Assembly: GCA_020629635.1 (NCBI GenBank)
Contig: JAHDCX010000005.1
Coordinates: 64,721 to 128,720 of the forward strand
DNA: 64,000 nt
Reading direction: 5' to 3'
DNA from: Acidimicrobiales bacterium
GTDB taxonomy: Bacteria > Actinomycetota > Acidimicrobiia > Acidimicrobiales > SHLQ01
Each line of letters opens with the position of its first letter. The stretch's first letter is position 1. The position numbers and the translations under genes were made by a program. The notes beneath the pieces were generated by a model. It worked only from the letters and a program-made list of their open reading frames with translations, searched no databases and was not told the origin of the DNA. Positions 9,649-17,779 of this stretch are shown here, in pieces.

Positions 9649-10860
9649 ATGTTCAACAACTCCCGAACTCCGAGAAAACGTACGGCCGCACTCCTCGCCG
9701 CAGCAGCGCTGTTCCTGGCGGCATGTGGCGGCGACGGTGACGACGTCGCCCAAGCCGACGTCGAAGAAACCACCACGACGACCGAGGCTCCCGCAGAATC
9801 CACGACCGAGGCCATGGAAGACATGGACGAGGGCGCAATGGATGAAGGCGCAATGGACGACCCGATGATGGGAGCGTTCGGTCCGGCGTGCTCCGCAGTG
9901 CCGGCCGATGGTGAAGGTTCGTTCGCCGGCATGGCCGACGACACCGCCGCCACCGCAGCGAGCAACAACCCGCTGCTGTCCACCCTCGTGACCGCAGTGG
10001 TCGAAGCCGACCTCGTCGACACCCTCAACAGCGACGGACCCTTCACGATCTTCGCCCCGACCAACGACGCCTTCGGCGCCATCCCCGAGGACATCCTCGG
10101 TGCGGTGCTCGCCGACAAGGACCTGCTCACCAGCGTCTTGACGTACCACGTCGTGGCAGGCGAGGGCACCCAGGCGGCTGGGCTCGGCACGGCCGGCGAA
10201 CTCGCAACGGTCGAAGGCGGAACGATCGCATTCGGCGCTGACGGCACCACCGTGAATGACGCGTCGGTGATCTGCTCCGATGTTCCTGTGGCGAACGGTG
10301 TCGTGCACATCGTTGACCAGGTGCTCTTGCCGCAGGTTGCTTTGGATGCGATCGAGGCGATCACGGCTGCCGAAGCGATGCTGGGCGCAAACGGTCCGGC
10401 GTGCTCCGCAGTGCCGGCCGACGGTGAAGGTTCGTTCGCCGGCATGGCCGACGACACCGCCGCCACCGCAGCGAGCAACAACCCGCTGCTGTCCACCCTC
10501 GTGACCGCAGTGGTCGAAGCCGACCTCGTCGACACCCTCAACAGCGACGGACCGTTCACGATCTTCGCCCCGACCAACGATGCCTTCGGCGCCATCCCCG
10601 AGGCCGACCTCGCTGCGGTGCTCGCCGACAAGGACCTGCTGACCACGGTGCTCACCCACCACGTCATCGCCGGTGACTCGCTCTCGAGCGCCGACCTCAT
10701 CGCCGCTGGAACTGTCACGACGGTGGCCGGTACCGAGCTGACCTTCAGCGCCGAGGGCGAGGTGACCGGGATCAACGGTGTGGCCACCACGCTCTGCCAG
10801 AACGTGCCCACGGCCAACGCAACGGTGCACATCATCGACACGGTGTTGATCCCCGGCTGA
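9649..10860 (+). CDS. Lipoprotein with two fasciclin (FAS1) domains
   Basis: 403 residues. The ATG at 9649 has AAGGA upstream and lies 34 nt after the oxidoreductase stop, so it is likely in the same operon. The signal peptide ends in a lipobox (LFLAACGG). An acidic, Thr/Met-rich linker (residues 35-75) is followed by two FAS1 domains at about 80-235 and 250-400. Each has an FTIFAPTNDAFGAIPE core and an H-I-[VI]-D C-terminal motif. The domains are nearly identical in their first 83 codons (see repeat). Known relatives are MPT70/MPT83, SigK-regulated envelope proteins involved in adhesion. It is exported and lipid-anchored. Confidence 0.92.
   Translation: MFNNSRTPRKRTAALLAAAALFLAACGGDGDDVAQADVEETTTTTEAPAESTTEAMEDMDEGAMDEGAMDDPMMGAFGPACSAVPADGEGSFAGMADDTAATAASNNPLLSTLVTAVVEADLVDTLNSDGPFTIFAPTNDAFGAIPEDILGAVLADKDLLTSVLTYHVVAGEGTQAAGLGTAGELATVEGGTIAFGADGTTVNDASVICSDVPVANGVVHIVDQVLLPQVALDAIEAITAAEAMLGANGPACSAVPADGEGSFAGMADDTAATAASNNPLLSTLVTAVVEADLVDTLNSDGPFTIFAPTNDAFGAIPEADLAAVLADKDLLTTVLTHHVIAGDSLSSADLIAAGTVTTVAGTELTFSAEGEVTGINGVATTLCQNVPTANATVHIIDTVLIPG
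9880..10129 (+). repeat. Direct repeat copy 1 within the fasciclin gene
   Basis: This 250-bp stretch recurs at 10393-10642, 513 bp downstream and in frame. Only single-base changes are seen until near the end, where several bases differ (ATCCTC vs GACCTC region). It encodes the N-terminal half of each FAS1 domain. The flanking halves are much less alike, which points to recent gene conversion or partial duplication. Confidence 0.9.
10393..10642 (+). repeat. Direct repeat copy 2 within the fasciclin gene
   Basis: Second copy of the in-frame repeat described at 9880-10129. It starts GGTCCGGCGTGCTCC and carries synonymous differences such as GAT to GAC. Confidence 0.9.
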
Positions 10861-10991
10861 TCCTCATCGACCCCGGCGCACCGTCCCTCCGCTCCGGGGG
10901 CGAGCAGGCGGGTCGAGACCGACGCAACGAGGTCCGGCCCGCCTGCGTAGTTCCTCTCATTCACGCCAGCCAGCCAATGGGAGGGCGATCG

Positions 10992-11034
10992 CCCCTCTTC
11001 GGTTCTGCCGAAGGGGGGCTTTCGCCGTTTTGCA
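10992..11034 (+). terminator. Intrinsic terminator after the fasciclin gene
   Basis: CCCCTCTTCGG (10992-11002) pairs with CCGAAGGGGGG (11008-11018) across a 5-nt loop, giving 11 pairs with one G-U. A T-containing stretch ends in CCGTTTT. It lies between the convergent fasciclin and GGDEF genes and is oriented for the plus strand. Confidence 0.7.
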
Positions 11035-11077
11035 ATCTGACGCCGACGACTCTCCAGGCACGCGTGCGGCGTGGTGG

Positions 11078-12127
11078 CTACGAGCGGAGTCGCTCTGCCA
11101 GCTCGACGCGGTTTCGCCCCGAGTCCTTCGCTTTGTAGAGGGCCTGATCCGCGCGCTTGAGCCACTGTCTACCCGTGTCACCTTCGTGCATAGCAACGCC
11201 GAACGACATCGACACCTCGATGTCGGCGGGCCGTGCGACGACGATCTGTTGCCGTAGCTGATTGGCCGCAGACAGCGCTCGTTCGGCGTTCACACCGCGA
11301 ACCAGAATGGCGAACTCCTCGCCGCCGATCCGAAATGCTCGGTCGTGGGAGCGGAACGAATCGCCCAGGATCGACGCAACCTGTTCGAGCACGACATCGC
11401 CGGTGGCGTGTCCGTACGTGTCGTTTACTCGTTTGAAGTGGTCGACGTCGCAAATGATCAACGCAGCCGATTCGGGGCGGCTGGCCAGTTCGGCTGAAAT
11501 CGTCTTCAGCTCCTTGTTGAAGAAGCGGCGATTCGGCAAGCCGGTCAGTTGGTCGATCAGCGATGCTGCTCGATAGTCCAAGCCGGAGTTGAGCAGATCG
11601 GTCCCGAAGACCCGCAACGACAAGATCACGCAGACGAGGGTCCCGAACCGAAAGACCCCGTCCAGATCCGACGACTGCGCTGGTCCGAGCGACGCAACGA
11701 CGGCGACCACGATGAGGAACGCAAAACTGCCGATCGCCCGGGACTCTCGATAGAGGATGGGGAAGATCCCCGCGAACACGACGAGAAACGGCAAGAACGG
11801 AGAGCCAACCCCTCCAGAGACGAACACGATTGCGCCGATCAGCACGGCGCCTGAGTACTGATTGATGTCGTAGGCAGCACCGACCCGGTTCATGCGTGAC
11901 CCGAGGAGATGTGTCAGCACGCCTTTCACGAGGTCGAGGATCATGAACGCTGCCGCCTGCCACCCGTAGGACGGGGCTGACGAAATGACGAGGACGACAA
12001 ACGCCAGATAGATGGGGGCGAACCGCGTGAGCACGCGTTCCCATGCCCTGAGCTGGGTCGCCGAGTCATCCAAGTGAGGGGACTGCGGCATCCGCCCGCT
12101 CAGTGGTTTCATCAAACGGCTACTCAT
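11078..12127 (-). CDS. Membrane-bound diguanylate cyclase (GGDEF)
   Basis: 349 residues. About six hydrophobic helices lie in residues 30-180, then a GGDEF domain starting LIDQLTGLPNRRFFNKEL. The active-site loop is GGEEF at residue 268. The inhibitory site RxxD (RSHD) lies exactly 5 residues before it, so product inhibition by c-di-GMP is expected. The sensor part shows no recognisable ligand domain beyond the membrane region. Role: synthesis of c-di-GMP from two GTP at the inner membrane. Start alternatives are ATG 12112 and 12091; none has a strong ribosome-binding site. Monocistronic. Confidence 0.9.
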   Translation of the reverse strand: MSSRLMKPLSGRMPQSPHLDDSATQLRAWERVLTRFAPIYLAFVVLVISSAPSYGWQAAAFMILDLVKGVLTHLLGSRMNRVGAAYDINQYSGAVLIGAIVFVSGGVGSPFLPFLVVFAGIFPILYRESRAIGSFAFLIVVAVVASLGPAQSSDLDGVFRFGTLVCVILSLRVFGTDLLNSGLDYRAASLIDQLTGLPNRRFFNKELKTISAELASRPESAALIICDVDHFKRVNDTYGHATGDVVLEQVASILGDSFRSHDRAFRIGGEEFAILVRGVNAERALSAANQLRQQIVVARPADIEVSMSFGVAMHEGDTGRQWLKRADQALYKAKDSGRNRVELAERLRS

Positions 12128-12328
12128 TCCGACCGGCCGATTTTTGAATCGTCGTGAGGCACTCCCATCGGCACCCTTGAAATTTCGACACTCATCGACC
12201 CGGAGTTAATGGTTCGTCGGATCAGGTCACCCGAAGCTCAATGGGGTGAGGGCCGACCGGGCGCAAACGACAGAACGACCAAACATGGCGAATTTTGCGC
12301 AGGAGCACACGGGCGGCAACATCGACCC

Positions 12329-13129
12329 ATGGTCGAGAAGATCGTCGCCAGCGCCGTGGTCGCCTTCCTGGTCATTGCGAGCAGGGTCATCTTCGGACGA
12401 GTCCTGGCCCGGCAGTCCCGAACGCCAGTCGAAGAGCGGCGGAGCCACATCGTCCTGCTCCGAAACATCACCCTGCTGACGGGTTCGCTCCTGCTGATCC
12501 TCATCTGGGCGGACGAACTGCAGGTACTCGGTCTGTCACTCGTCGCCTTCGGTGTCGCAATCGCCATCTCCCTTCAAGACGTCGTGAAGTCTGCGATCGG
12601 CGCAGCGGTCCGGGCCACGAGCAGCACCTACACCGTCGGTGACCGGATCAAAATTGGCGACATCCGAGGGCAGGTGATCGACCATTCGCTTCTCACGACG
12701 ACACTGATCGAGATCGGACCCGGAAGCACGCGGACCGGGCGGACGATCACGATTCCGAACAGTCTTCCGCTGACCGAACCCTTGCTCAACGAAACTGCAG
12801 GACACGAGTACGTTCTCCATTCGTTTGCCGTCCTGGTGAAGCGCACGAGTTGGCGCACGGCGGAACAGGTCCTTCTCGCTGCTGCGCAGGAAAACGCCGG
12901 TCCCTACGTCGACCCGGCGAGGAACCAGATGGAGGAACGGGCACGAACCCATGCGCTGTCTGCACCGAACGTCGTACCGCTGGTCTTCCTCCGGTCGGTC
13001 GACGTCGACGTCGTCGAGCTCACGGTTCGTGTTCCGGTCGCGGCAGGATCGGCTGGCGCTGTCGAGGACGCGATCGTCCGCACCTGGCTCGCTCACGGTG
13101 ACGAAACCGACGCACACCCTGCCCAATGA
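12329..13129 (+). CDS. Short MscS-family mechanosensitive channel
   Basis: 266 residues from ATG 12329, where the first membrane helix begins (MVEKIVASAVVAFLVIAS). An upstream in-frame ATG at 12209 has GGAG before it but would add an uncharacteristic polar 40-residue leader. Two to three helices are followed by the pore helix LVAFGVAIAISLQDVVKS and the beta domain TYTVGDRIKIGDIRGQVIDH, typical of MscS. Family role: pressure-gated release of solutes in the inner membrane. The stop TGA is the first three bases of the family A palindrome at 13127. Confidence 0.8.
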   Translation: MVEKIVASAVVAFLVIASRVIFGRVLARQSRTPVEERRSHIVLLRNITLLTGSLLLILIWADELQVLGLSLVAFGVAIAISLQDVVKSAIGAAVRATSSTYTVGDRIKIGDIRGQVIDHSLLTTTLIEIGPGSTRTGRTITIPNSLPLTEPLLNETAGHEYVLHSFAVLVKRTSWRTAEQVLLAAAQENAGPYVDPARNQMEERARTHALSAPNVVPLVFLRSVDVDVVELTVRVPVAAGSAGAVEDAIVRTWLAHGDETDAHPAQ

Positions 13130-13142
13130 CACACCTGTGTCA
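13127..13142. promoter_or_regulatory. Family A palindrome, site A1
   Basis: TGACACACCTGTGTCA, a perfect 7-2-7 inverted repeat overlapping the stop of the MscS gene. CAGCCT (nAnnnT) begins 24 nt after its end. The ATG at 13178 follows that hexamer by 6 nt, so the next gene could be leaderless. Confidence 0.65.
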
Positions 13143-13177
13143 TCGCGTTCGAGCCTTGGGGTCGCCAGCCTCCTTTC

Positions 13178-13561
13178 ATGGGTCAGATGGAGCCGATCAT
13201 TGCGGTGTCCGTGTCAACGCAGCCACCCGTCCTCGTGCGCGTCACGTACCACCTGGAGGGCGCGGTCCTGTGTGCGGGGGTCGTGCTTCCGGAAGGGCCA
13301 TTGATCGGCTCGTCGATCTGTCCAGCACTCCAGACGGGCTCCACGCTCGCCATCGCGGGCGTCATTCCCCTGCCCTCGAGTCCGGTGAGCTCGCTGGAAT
13401 TCTCCGGTCTTTGGACGCGCACGTCCGGAGGCTGGACGTGCCGCCGATCGGACGCACACCTACTCGATTGCCGTGGACGCCTCGTCGCCACGCCAACGCT
13501 CGTGGCTGAGCCGTCGGTCGACCGAGCGCACCCGCCCTTCCGACGGCCTGCTCGCCGATGA
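13178..13561 (+). CDS. Hypothetical protein in family A regulon
   Basis: 127 residues, no recognised family. The N-terminal half is beta-type and hydrophobic (ISVSV-like runs, VLVRVTYHLEGAVLCAGVVL); the C-terminal tail is Arg/Pro-rich. No ribosome-binding site is seen. The start sits where a leaderless transcript from site A1 would begin, which is the main support. The TGA stop again forms the first bases of the next palindrome (13559). It has the same layout as the following gene, suggesting two consecutive promoter-gene units. Codon use is less biased than its neighbours, so the reality of the gene is moderately supported. Confidence 0.5.
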   Translation: MGQMEPIIAVSVSTQPPVLVRVTYHLEGAVLCAGVVLPEGPLIGSSICPALQTGSTLAIAGVIPLPSSPVSSLEFSGLWTRTSGGWTCRRSDAHLLDCRGRLVATPTLVAEPSVDRAHPPFRRPARR

Positions 13562-13574
13562 CACATCTGCGTCA
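13559..13574. promoter_or_regulatory. Family A palindrome, site A2
   Basis: TGACACATCTGCGTCA, one mismatch between arms. TATCGT (13598-13603) starts 24 nt downstream and the ATG at 13611 follows 7 nt later. The same 16-mer occurs on the minus strand at 22682-22697. Confidence 0.68.
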
Positions 13575-13610
13575 GGGATCGCCCTGGGGGCGATCCGTAT
13601 CGTCGAGTTC

Positions 13611-14087
13611 ATGACCGCAAACCTCAGTTCGCCGCCGGACATCGACACTCGCTCGATGAGCCGATCGACGATCATCGAATTCGCCGACGGCATCGTTGGC
13701 CGACAAATCGGAGTCGTCGTCAACCTGGATCGACGTCGGGTGTTGGCCGCCGTCGTCACGACCGCTCGGGGATTCCATCGGGTCCCGCAGTGGTCGATCA
13801 CGGGCTCATCGCTCCCCTTCTCTCGTCGCCTTGTGTCCTGGTGCGAAGCACAGCCGACGCTGATGCGCCCGGCGCCGGTCGAAGACGTCTCGGTGTTCGG
13901 CGAAACAGTCATTGCCGACTCCAGCGGACCAGTCGGTCATTTGTCGTGCGTCCGAATCGATCACGAGGGCTTCGTGAACTCCCTCGACGTCATCGCCGCC
14001 GACGGGCTCGTCGAGACCGTTCGCCGGAACGCCTTCGAGTGGGTCGATGGCTCCACCATTCTTCAACCCTCCGCTGAGTTCCACTGA
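13611..14087 (+). CDS. Hypothetical protein, first gene of a RimB-like operon
   Basis: 158 residues from ATG 13611, placed 7 nt after a -10-like TATCGT. It has no leader ribosome-binding site, consistent with leaderless translation. Beta-rich sequence with SRSTIIEFADGIVGRQIGVV near residue 20 and a Ser/Val-rich remainder. It has no membrane segment and no family I can name. Its gross features (size, acidic-beta content) recall the 151-residue protein at 21204, also in this regulon, but I see no clear homology. Its TGA overlaps the next ATG by one base, so it is translationally coupled to the protease-like gene. Confidence 0.7.
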   Translation: MTANLSSPPDIDTRSMSRSTIIEFADGIVGRQIGVVVNLDRRRVLAAVVTTARGFHRVPQWSITGSSLPFSRRLVSWCEAQPTLMRPAPVEDVSVFGETVIADSSGPVGHLSCVRIDHEGFVNSLDVIAADGLVETVRRNAFEWVDGSTILQPSAEFH

Positions 14088-14563
14088 TGGCGACGATCTC
14101 TCCTCACCCGACCGGACATCGAGCGACCGGCGGTGTTCCCCTCCCCCTCGGTTGGATCGAAGCGGTGCGAGTCCCCGAAGTCTCGGCGCAGCCCTTCGCG
14201 GCCAAGCTCGACACCGGAGCCAGAACGGCGGCGTTGCACGCCGTCAACATCGACTACCGAAGCGAAGGCGGTGTCGACTACGTGGAGTTCGAGTCGGTGT
14301 CCCCCACCTCAGAAGAACAGCGGATTTGTCTGCCACTGATCGAGCACCGCCTGGTGCGGTCCTCCAATGGGCACTCCGAGCTTCGCCCCGTCGTGGAGAT
14401 CGGTCTCGAACTCGGGCCGTTGTCTCGTCGGATCGAGTGCACGCTCACCGACCGGTCGCGTCTTCGGTATCCCATGATCCTGGGACGGACCGCCCTCGCC
14501 GGTATCCGTGTCGATCCGACGAACGAACACGTCCTCGCCCAAGCTCCGGTCTTGGCGAGTTGA
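14087..14563 (+). CDS. RimB-like ATP-dependent zinc protease family protein (retropepsin-like fold)
   Basis: 158 residues. The aspartyl-protease signature KLDTGARTAALHA appears at about residue 39, and the second-lobe motif MILGRTALAGI near 130, as in PF05618 (called ATP-dependent zinc protease; RimB/SspG-like retropepsins). Family members are encoded near RimK-type ATP-grasp ligases and process or counter their polyglutamate products. A RimK-like gene lies at 17831. The ATG overlaps the previous stop (TGATG). It is convergent with the histidine kinase gene, which ends one base further on. Cytoplasmic; the protein substrate is unknown. Confidence 0.85.
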   Translation: MATISPHPTGHRATGGVPLPLGWIEAVRVPEVSAQPFAAKLDTGARTAALHAVNIDYRSEGGVDYVEFESVSPTSEEQRICLPLIEHRLVRSSNGHSELRPVVEIGLELGPLSRRIECTLTDRSRLRYPMILGRTALAGIRVDPTNEHVLAQAPVLAS

Positions 14564-14564
14564 T

Positions 14565-15764
14565 TCAGGTCGTGTCTTGAACGGGTCGGAGTCCGGGCAG
14601 GTGGATACGGACGGCTGTCCCCGATCCCTGCTCGGACTCGACCTCGAATCTGCCCGATGCGCGTGCGGCCAACTCAATGCAGTTGGCCATACCCATGTGT
14701 CCGATCTTGCGTCGCTGGGCAACGGCTGGATCGAATCCCCTACCGTCGTCGCGCACGGCGATGTCGACACCGCCGCCGTGGGCGGCGACATCGACTCGAA
14801 CCGTCGAGGCCCCAGAGTGCTTGACCACATTCCACAGCGCCTCCACCGACAACCGATACGCCAATGCGGCAGTGCCGCTGTCGGGTTCGACGTCCTCGGT
14901 CGCAGCGAAGTCGACGTGGATTCCGTGCGGCTCGACAACCTCGTAGAGATAGTTTTCGATCGCTGCGGCCAGTCCATCATCGTCGAGCGACGGTGGGTGG
15001 AGGTCGACGAGCAGCCGACGGAGCCGCTCAATGCTGGCCGTGACGGCTTGCTGGACGTCCGTGAGGATCGCCACACCGGCCTCGTCGACCCGCGGGCGGA
15101 GACGTTGCAGGCGGAGCGACACGCCGGTCATCACCTGAATCGGATCATCATGAAGCACTCCGGCGAGGGCTCGCCGTTCGTCGCTGATCAGGCGGTGCAT
15201 CGTGAGCTCGCTGAGGTGTTGACTCAATGCGAGCCGAATCAGGCCAGCATGATGAATGAGCACCGCAACCTCGTCGACCGCCGTGATCTTCTCCGGCGAC
15301 AGGACCACGAGCCACGCCCGCAGATCGTCCCGCCCGGGGAACACTTCGACGATGAGGATCGCCCCGAACCCCGCAGCCTCGATTGTCGACGAGATCTCAC
15401 CCCATGTGTCCCGAGTTGGTCGGAGAATCGCTGCATGCGAGTCGTCCGCCAGCCGGGCATAGCGCGCAATCCGAGCATCATCGACGGTCAGTTCGGAAAG
15501 AATCCCGACCACGTCGTCACTCACCGAGCCCGCACCCGCAATCGCACTGTCTGCTTCGGCATCGGGCCAGACGACCGCCACTCTCGAGTTCGGCCACAGA
15601 GATTCGAGTTCCTCGATGATCACCGGGAGGGCATCGTCGAAGGACGAGTCCCCCGCCAGCAGGTCGACGATTCGCCCCTGTGTGTCCGCAACGGCTCGGG
15701 CTTGCTCGGCGTCGAGGTCGTCAACGTCGGCCTCGACCACCTCAGGCTTCGAGTTCGGGCTCAT
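14565..15764 (-). CDS. Sensor histidine kinase, HisKA_3 (NarL-type partner)
   Basis: 399 residues from ATG 15764 (AGGGC upstream; the longer frame adds a basic tail without support). Residues 25-190 form a GAF-like sensor with no transmembrane helix, so sensing is cytoplasmic. The dimerisation/phosphoacceptor motif DERRALAGVLHDDPIQ places His at 205. An N-box (EALWNVVKHSG) and G-boxes (DDGRGFDP, GHMGMANC) follow. Divergent by 65 nt from its likely partner regulator. The soluble GAF-HisKA_3 architecture is shared with redox/oxygen sensors such as DevS, but no haem ligand can be assigned here. Confidence 0.9.
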   Translation of the reverse strand: MSPNSKPEVVEADVDDLDAEQARAVADTQGRIVDLLAGDSSFDDALPVIIEELESLWPNSRVAVVWPDAEADSAIAGAGSVSDDVVGILSELTVDDARIARYARLADDSHAAILRPTRDTWGEISSTIEAAGFGAILIVEVFPGRDDLRAWLVVLSPEKITAVDEVAVLIHHAGLIRLALSQHLSELTMHRLISDERRALAGVLHDDPIQVMTGVSLRLQRLRPRVDEAGVAILTDVQQAVTASIERLRRLLVDLHPPSLDDDGLAAAIENYLYEVVEPHGIHVDFAATEDVEPDSGTAALAYRLSVEALWNVVKHSGASTVRVDVAAHGGGVDIAVRDDGRGFDPAVAQRRKIGHMGMANCIELAARASGRFEVESEQGSGTAVRIHLPGLRPVQDTT

Positions 15765-15829
15765 GCGCCCTACTCTGACACGACGAGTGCCTGCCGTCCT
15801 TGGCACGTCCAACCCGGAGGAAGGTCGTT

Positions 15830-16471
15830 ATGGACCGCTCCCCATCCGTACTCATCGTCGACGACCACACCATCGTCGCTGGTGGCATGGCCGCCCTGCT
15901 CGACGATGCTGGCATCGACGTGCTCGGCACTGCCAGCTCGAAGGCCGATGCGCTGGCGCAGCTGACCGCAACGACCCCGGACGTCGTGCTGGTCGATTAC
16001 CGACTGCCGGACGGCAATGGCATCGACCTGGTCCGCGCGGCGAAGAGCCAGACCAGCGCGCACTTCGTCATGGTGACGGCCGCCGCTGATCGACGGGTCG
16101 TCGCCAAGGCGCTCGAGGTCGGGTGTATCGGGTTCTTGTCGAAGAACGCCGCACCCGCGGAGATCGAAACCGCCGTCCGGGGGGCAGCCCGCGGCGAGAG
16201 CGTCTTCACGAGCGATGTGATCGGGCATCTGCGCCACCTCGAACGGTTCGAGATCTTTGACGCCGAGGAACTCAGCGATCGCGAGGCAGAAGTCCTCGAA
16301 CTGTCGGCGCAGGGTCGGTCGCCAGAGGAGATTGCTGCCGAGCTGTACCTGAGCGTGCACACCGTCCGAAACCACATTCGCAATGCCATGACCAAGCTGC
16401 AGGCACACACGAAACTCGAGGCGGTCGTCAAGGCCGTCCGACTGCGGCTCATCTCGATCGACGAATCATGA
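15830..16471 (+). CDS. NarL/LuxR-family response regulator
   Basis: 213 residues from ATG 15830, preceded by a strong GGAGGAAGG. The receiver has acidic residues DD at 11-12, phosphoacceptor D56 (VLVDYRLPDG) and Lys in GFLSKNA. A LuxR-type HTH occupies 150-213 (LSDREAEVLELSAQGRSPEE, then SVHTVRNHI). NarL-type regulators bind 7-2-7 inverted repeats, the geometry of the family A palindromes around it. It is therefore the best candidate for their regulator, though this is inference. It is cotranscribed with the stand-alone receiver (ATGA overlap). Confidence 0.92.
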   Translation: MDRSPSVLIVDDHTIVAGGMAALLDDAGIDVLGTASSKADALAQLTATTPDVVLVDYRLPDGNGIDLVRAAKSQTSAHFVMVTAAADRRVVAKALEVGCIGFLSKNAAPAEIETAVRGAARGESVFTSDVIGHLRHLERFEIFDAEELSDREAEVLELSAQGRSPEEIAAELYLSVHTVRNHIRNAMTKLQAHTKLEAVVKAVRLRLISIDES

Positions 16472-16842
16472 CCGACAAACCAATCACGGAACGCTCGGTC
16501 ATCATCGCCGATGATGACGATGTCGTCCGCGAAGCGCTGGCCGATCTCATTGCGGATCATCCGACGTTCGTCCTTGCCGGAGCCGGCGAATCAGGATGGG
16601 AAGCTGCCCAGCTTGCCAACGAGCACGATCCCGATTTGGCGATCGTCGACGTGATGATGCCCGGTGGCGGGGTGGACGCTGTGGCGCTCATCCACGCCGA
16701 ACGACCAGTCCTGCCCGTGTTTGCGTTCACCGCCAACCGCTCGAGGCGCACCCGCTCCGAGCTCCTCGAATCCGGCGCACGGGCCGTCTTCATCAAAGGC
16801 GATGGCACGGACCTTCTTGCAGCAATCGAAGATCTCCTTTGA
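16468..16842 (+). CDS. Stand-alone response-regulator receiver protein
   Basis: 124 residues: a single CheY-like domain with acidic cluster DDDD at 15-18, phosphoacceptor D61 (AIVDVMMPGG) and Lys in AVFIKGDG. No output domain. It overlaps the upstream regulator by ATGA and would be made with it. Such proteins act as phosphate sinks or relay modules for a nearby HisKA_3 kinase. Cytoplasmic. Confidence 0.85.
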   Translation: MTDKPITERSVIIADDDDVVREALADLIADHPTFVLAGAGESGWEAAQLANEHDPDLAIVDVMMPGGGVDAVALIHAERPVLPVFAFTANRSRRTRSELLESGARAVFIKGDGTDLLAAIEDLL

Positions 16843-16848
16843 CGAGAC

Positions 16849-17244
16849 TCAGGCAGTTCGCGGAGCGTGCAACCCGAGATGCCGAACGAAACATCCGTCT
16901 GGCCGCCGAATCGTGAGATGTCCACTCGACGCATCGGTGGTGCGCGGAATCAGTATTTGGCCGGCCACGTGGAGGTCGCCGCCTTTCAAATCGACCGTGC
17001 GGTGATGCCACAGCGGCAGCTCGAACTGCAGGATTGCGTGCGTCACCGTGTGATCGATCGTGAACGAGCCGTCACCTCGATACATCGCATCATGAAGCCA
17101 CAGCGCGAGATAGACCCGGCGCTCGTCGCCATGGAGCCGAACACGAGCGACATCAGCACCGTCGGAAGCAGCCAGTTCGATCGGCGCAATGCGACCATGC
17201 CTGTGTTCGGCGACGGGTGCGGGGGCCTGCCGAAAATCGATCAC
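16849..17244 (-). CDS. Hypothetical protein, second gene of minus-strand family A operon
   Basis: 131 residues starting at GTG 17244, overlapping the previous stop in a GTGA junction, the usual sign of coupled genes. Beta-rich, with many His/Arg (LHGDERRVYLALWLHDAMY, FTIDHTVTHAILQFELPLWH). No signal or membrane segment and no recognised family. It ends 7 nt from the receiver gene on the opposite strand. It could be a partner of the upstream 152-residue protein, as both are small beta proteins. Confidence 0.6.
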   Translation of the reverse strand: MIDFRQAPAPVAEHRHGRIAPIELAASDGADVARVRLHGDERRVYLALWLHDAMYRGDGSFTIDHTVTHAILQFELPLWHHRTVDLKGGDLHVAGQILIPRTTDASSGHLTIRRPDGCFVRHLGLHAPRTA

Positions 17245-17699
17245 GGCCGTCGTGACGCAGACTTGCGTTGGCGTGGTCCGGAGAGCAGAGCAAGCATGCG
17301 CTGCCCAGAGCTGACCGTCTGAGAGAAGCGTTCGCTGACTCGGCCGTTGATGATCAGCGCTCCGTCAACGTGCGACCATTCGAAGCGCCCGGATCCGCCG
17401 AGAGCGCATTGGCCCCAGAAGTTGACCTGGGAAGGCACTACATGGTCGAGCGGGATACTTCCCGAGACGAACAGATCGTCGCTTCTGTCGTCCTTGCACT
17501 GCACATCGATGGAATCCCACCCATTGAACGCCACACCATCGAGAACGAGCCACGCGCTTGCCACCCCCGAGTCTCGTGAATCAGCGAGATGCACGGAAAG
17601 GTTGACGTGATCGTTGGCGGCAACACGCGATCGCAGCCGAATGGAGATGGGCGGCTGCAGACCTTGGCGGGTCGACAGCAAACCCTTGCGAAGGAGCAT
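17241..17699 (-). CDS. Hypothetical beta-rich protein, divergent from RimK-like gene
   Basis: 152 residues. Core rich in V/L/D (SVHLADSRDSGVASAWLVLD, FEWSHVDGALIINGRVSERF). Basic C-terminus. No known domain recognised. The gene is read away from palindrome A3 (17780). On this strand GATGAT begins 24 nt after the palindrome, as at other sites, giving a leader of about 45 nt. No strong ribosome-binding site is seen. The shared divergent operator links it to the RimK-like ligase. Confidence 0.62.
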   Translation of the reverse strand: MLLRKGLLSTRQGLQPPISIRLRSRVAANDHVNLSVHLADSRDSGVASAWLVLDGVAFNGWDSIDVQCKDDRSDDLFVSGSIPLDHVVPSQVNFWGQCALGGSGRFEWSHVDGALIINGRVSERFSQTVSSGQRMLALLSGPRQRKSASRRP

Positions 17700-17779
17700 C
17701 TGGTGCAGCTTTCTCTAGTGAGGACGTCCCGGCCAGTCCGGAACACCGTCATCATCTCGGCTACACCACCGCTGCGCCA

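Noticed and set aside
8820-11165. A 781-codon frame on the minus strand opposite the oxidoreductase and fasciclin genes
   Set aside because: The plus strand shows clear domains and signals throughout. The antisense frame is low-complexity Ser/Ala-rich and repeats exactly where the fasciclin DNA repeats.
13183-13566. 127-codon minus-strand frame opposite the 13178 gene
   Set aside because: Arg-rich and without a start signal. The plus-strand frame fits the site A1 promoter geometry better.
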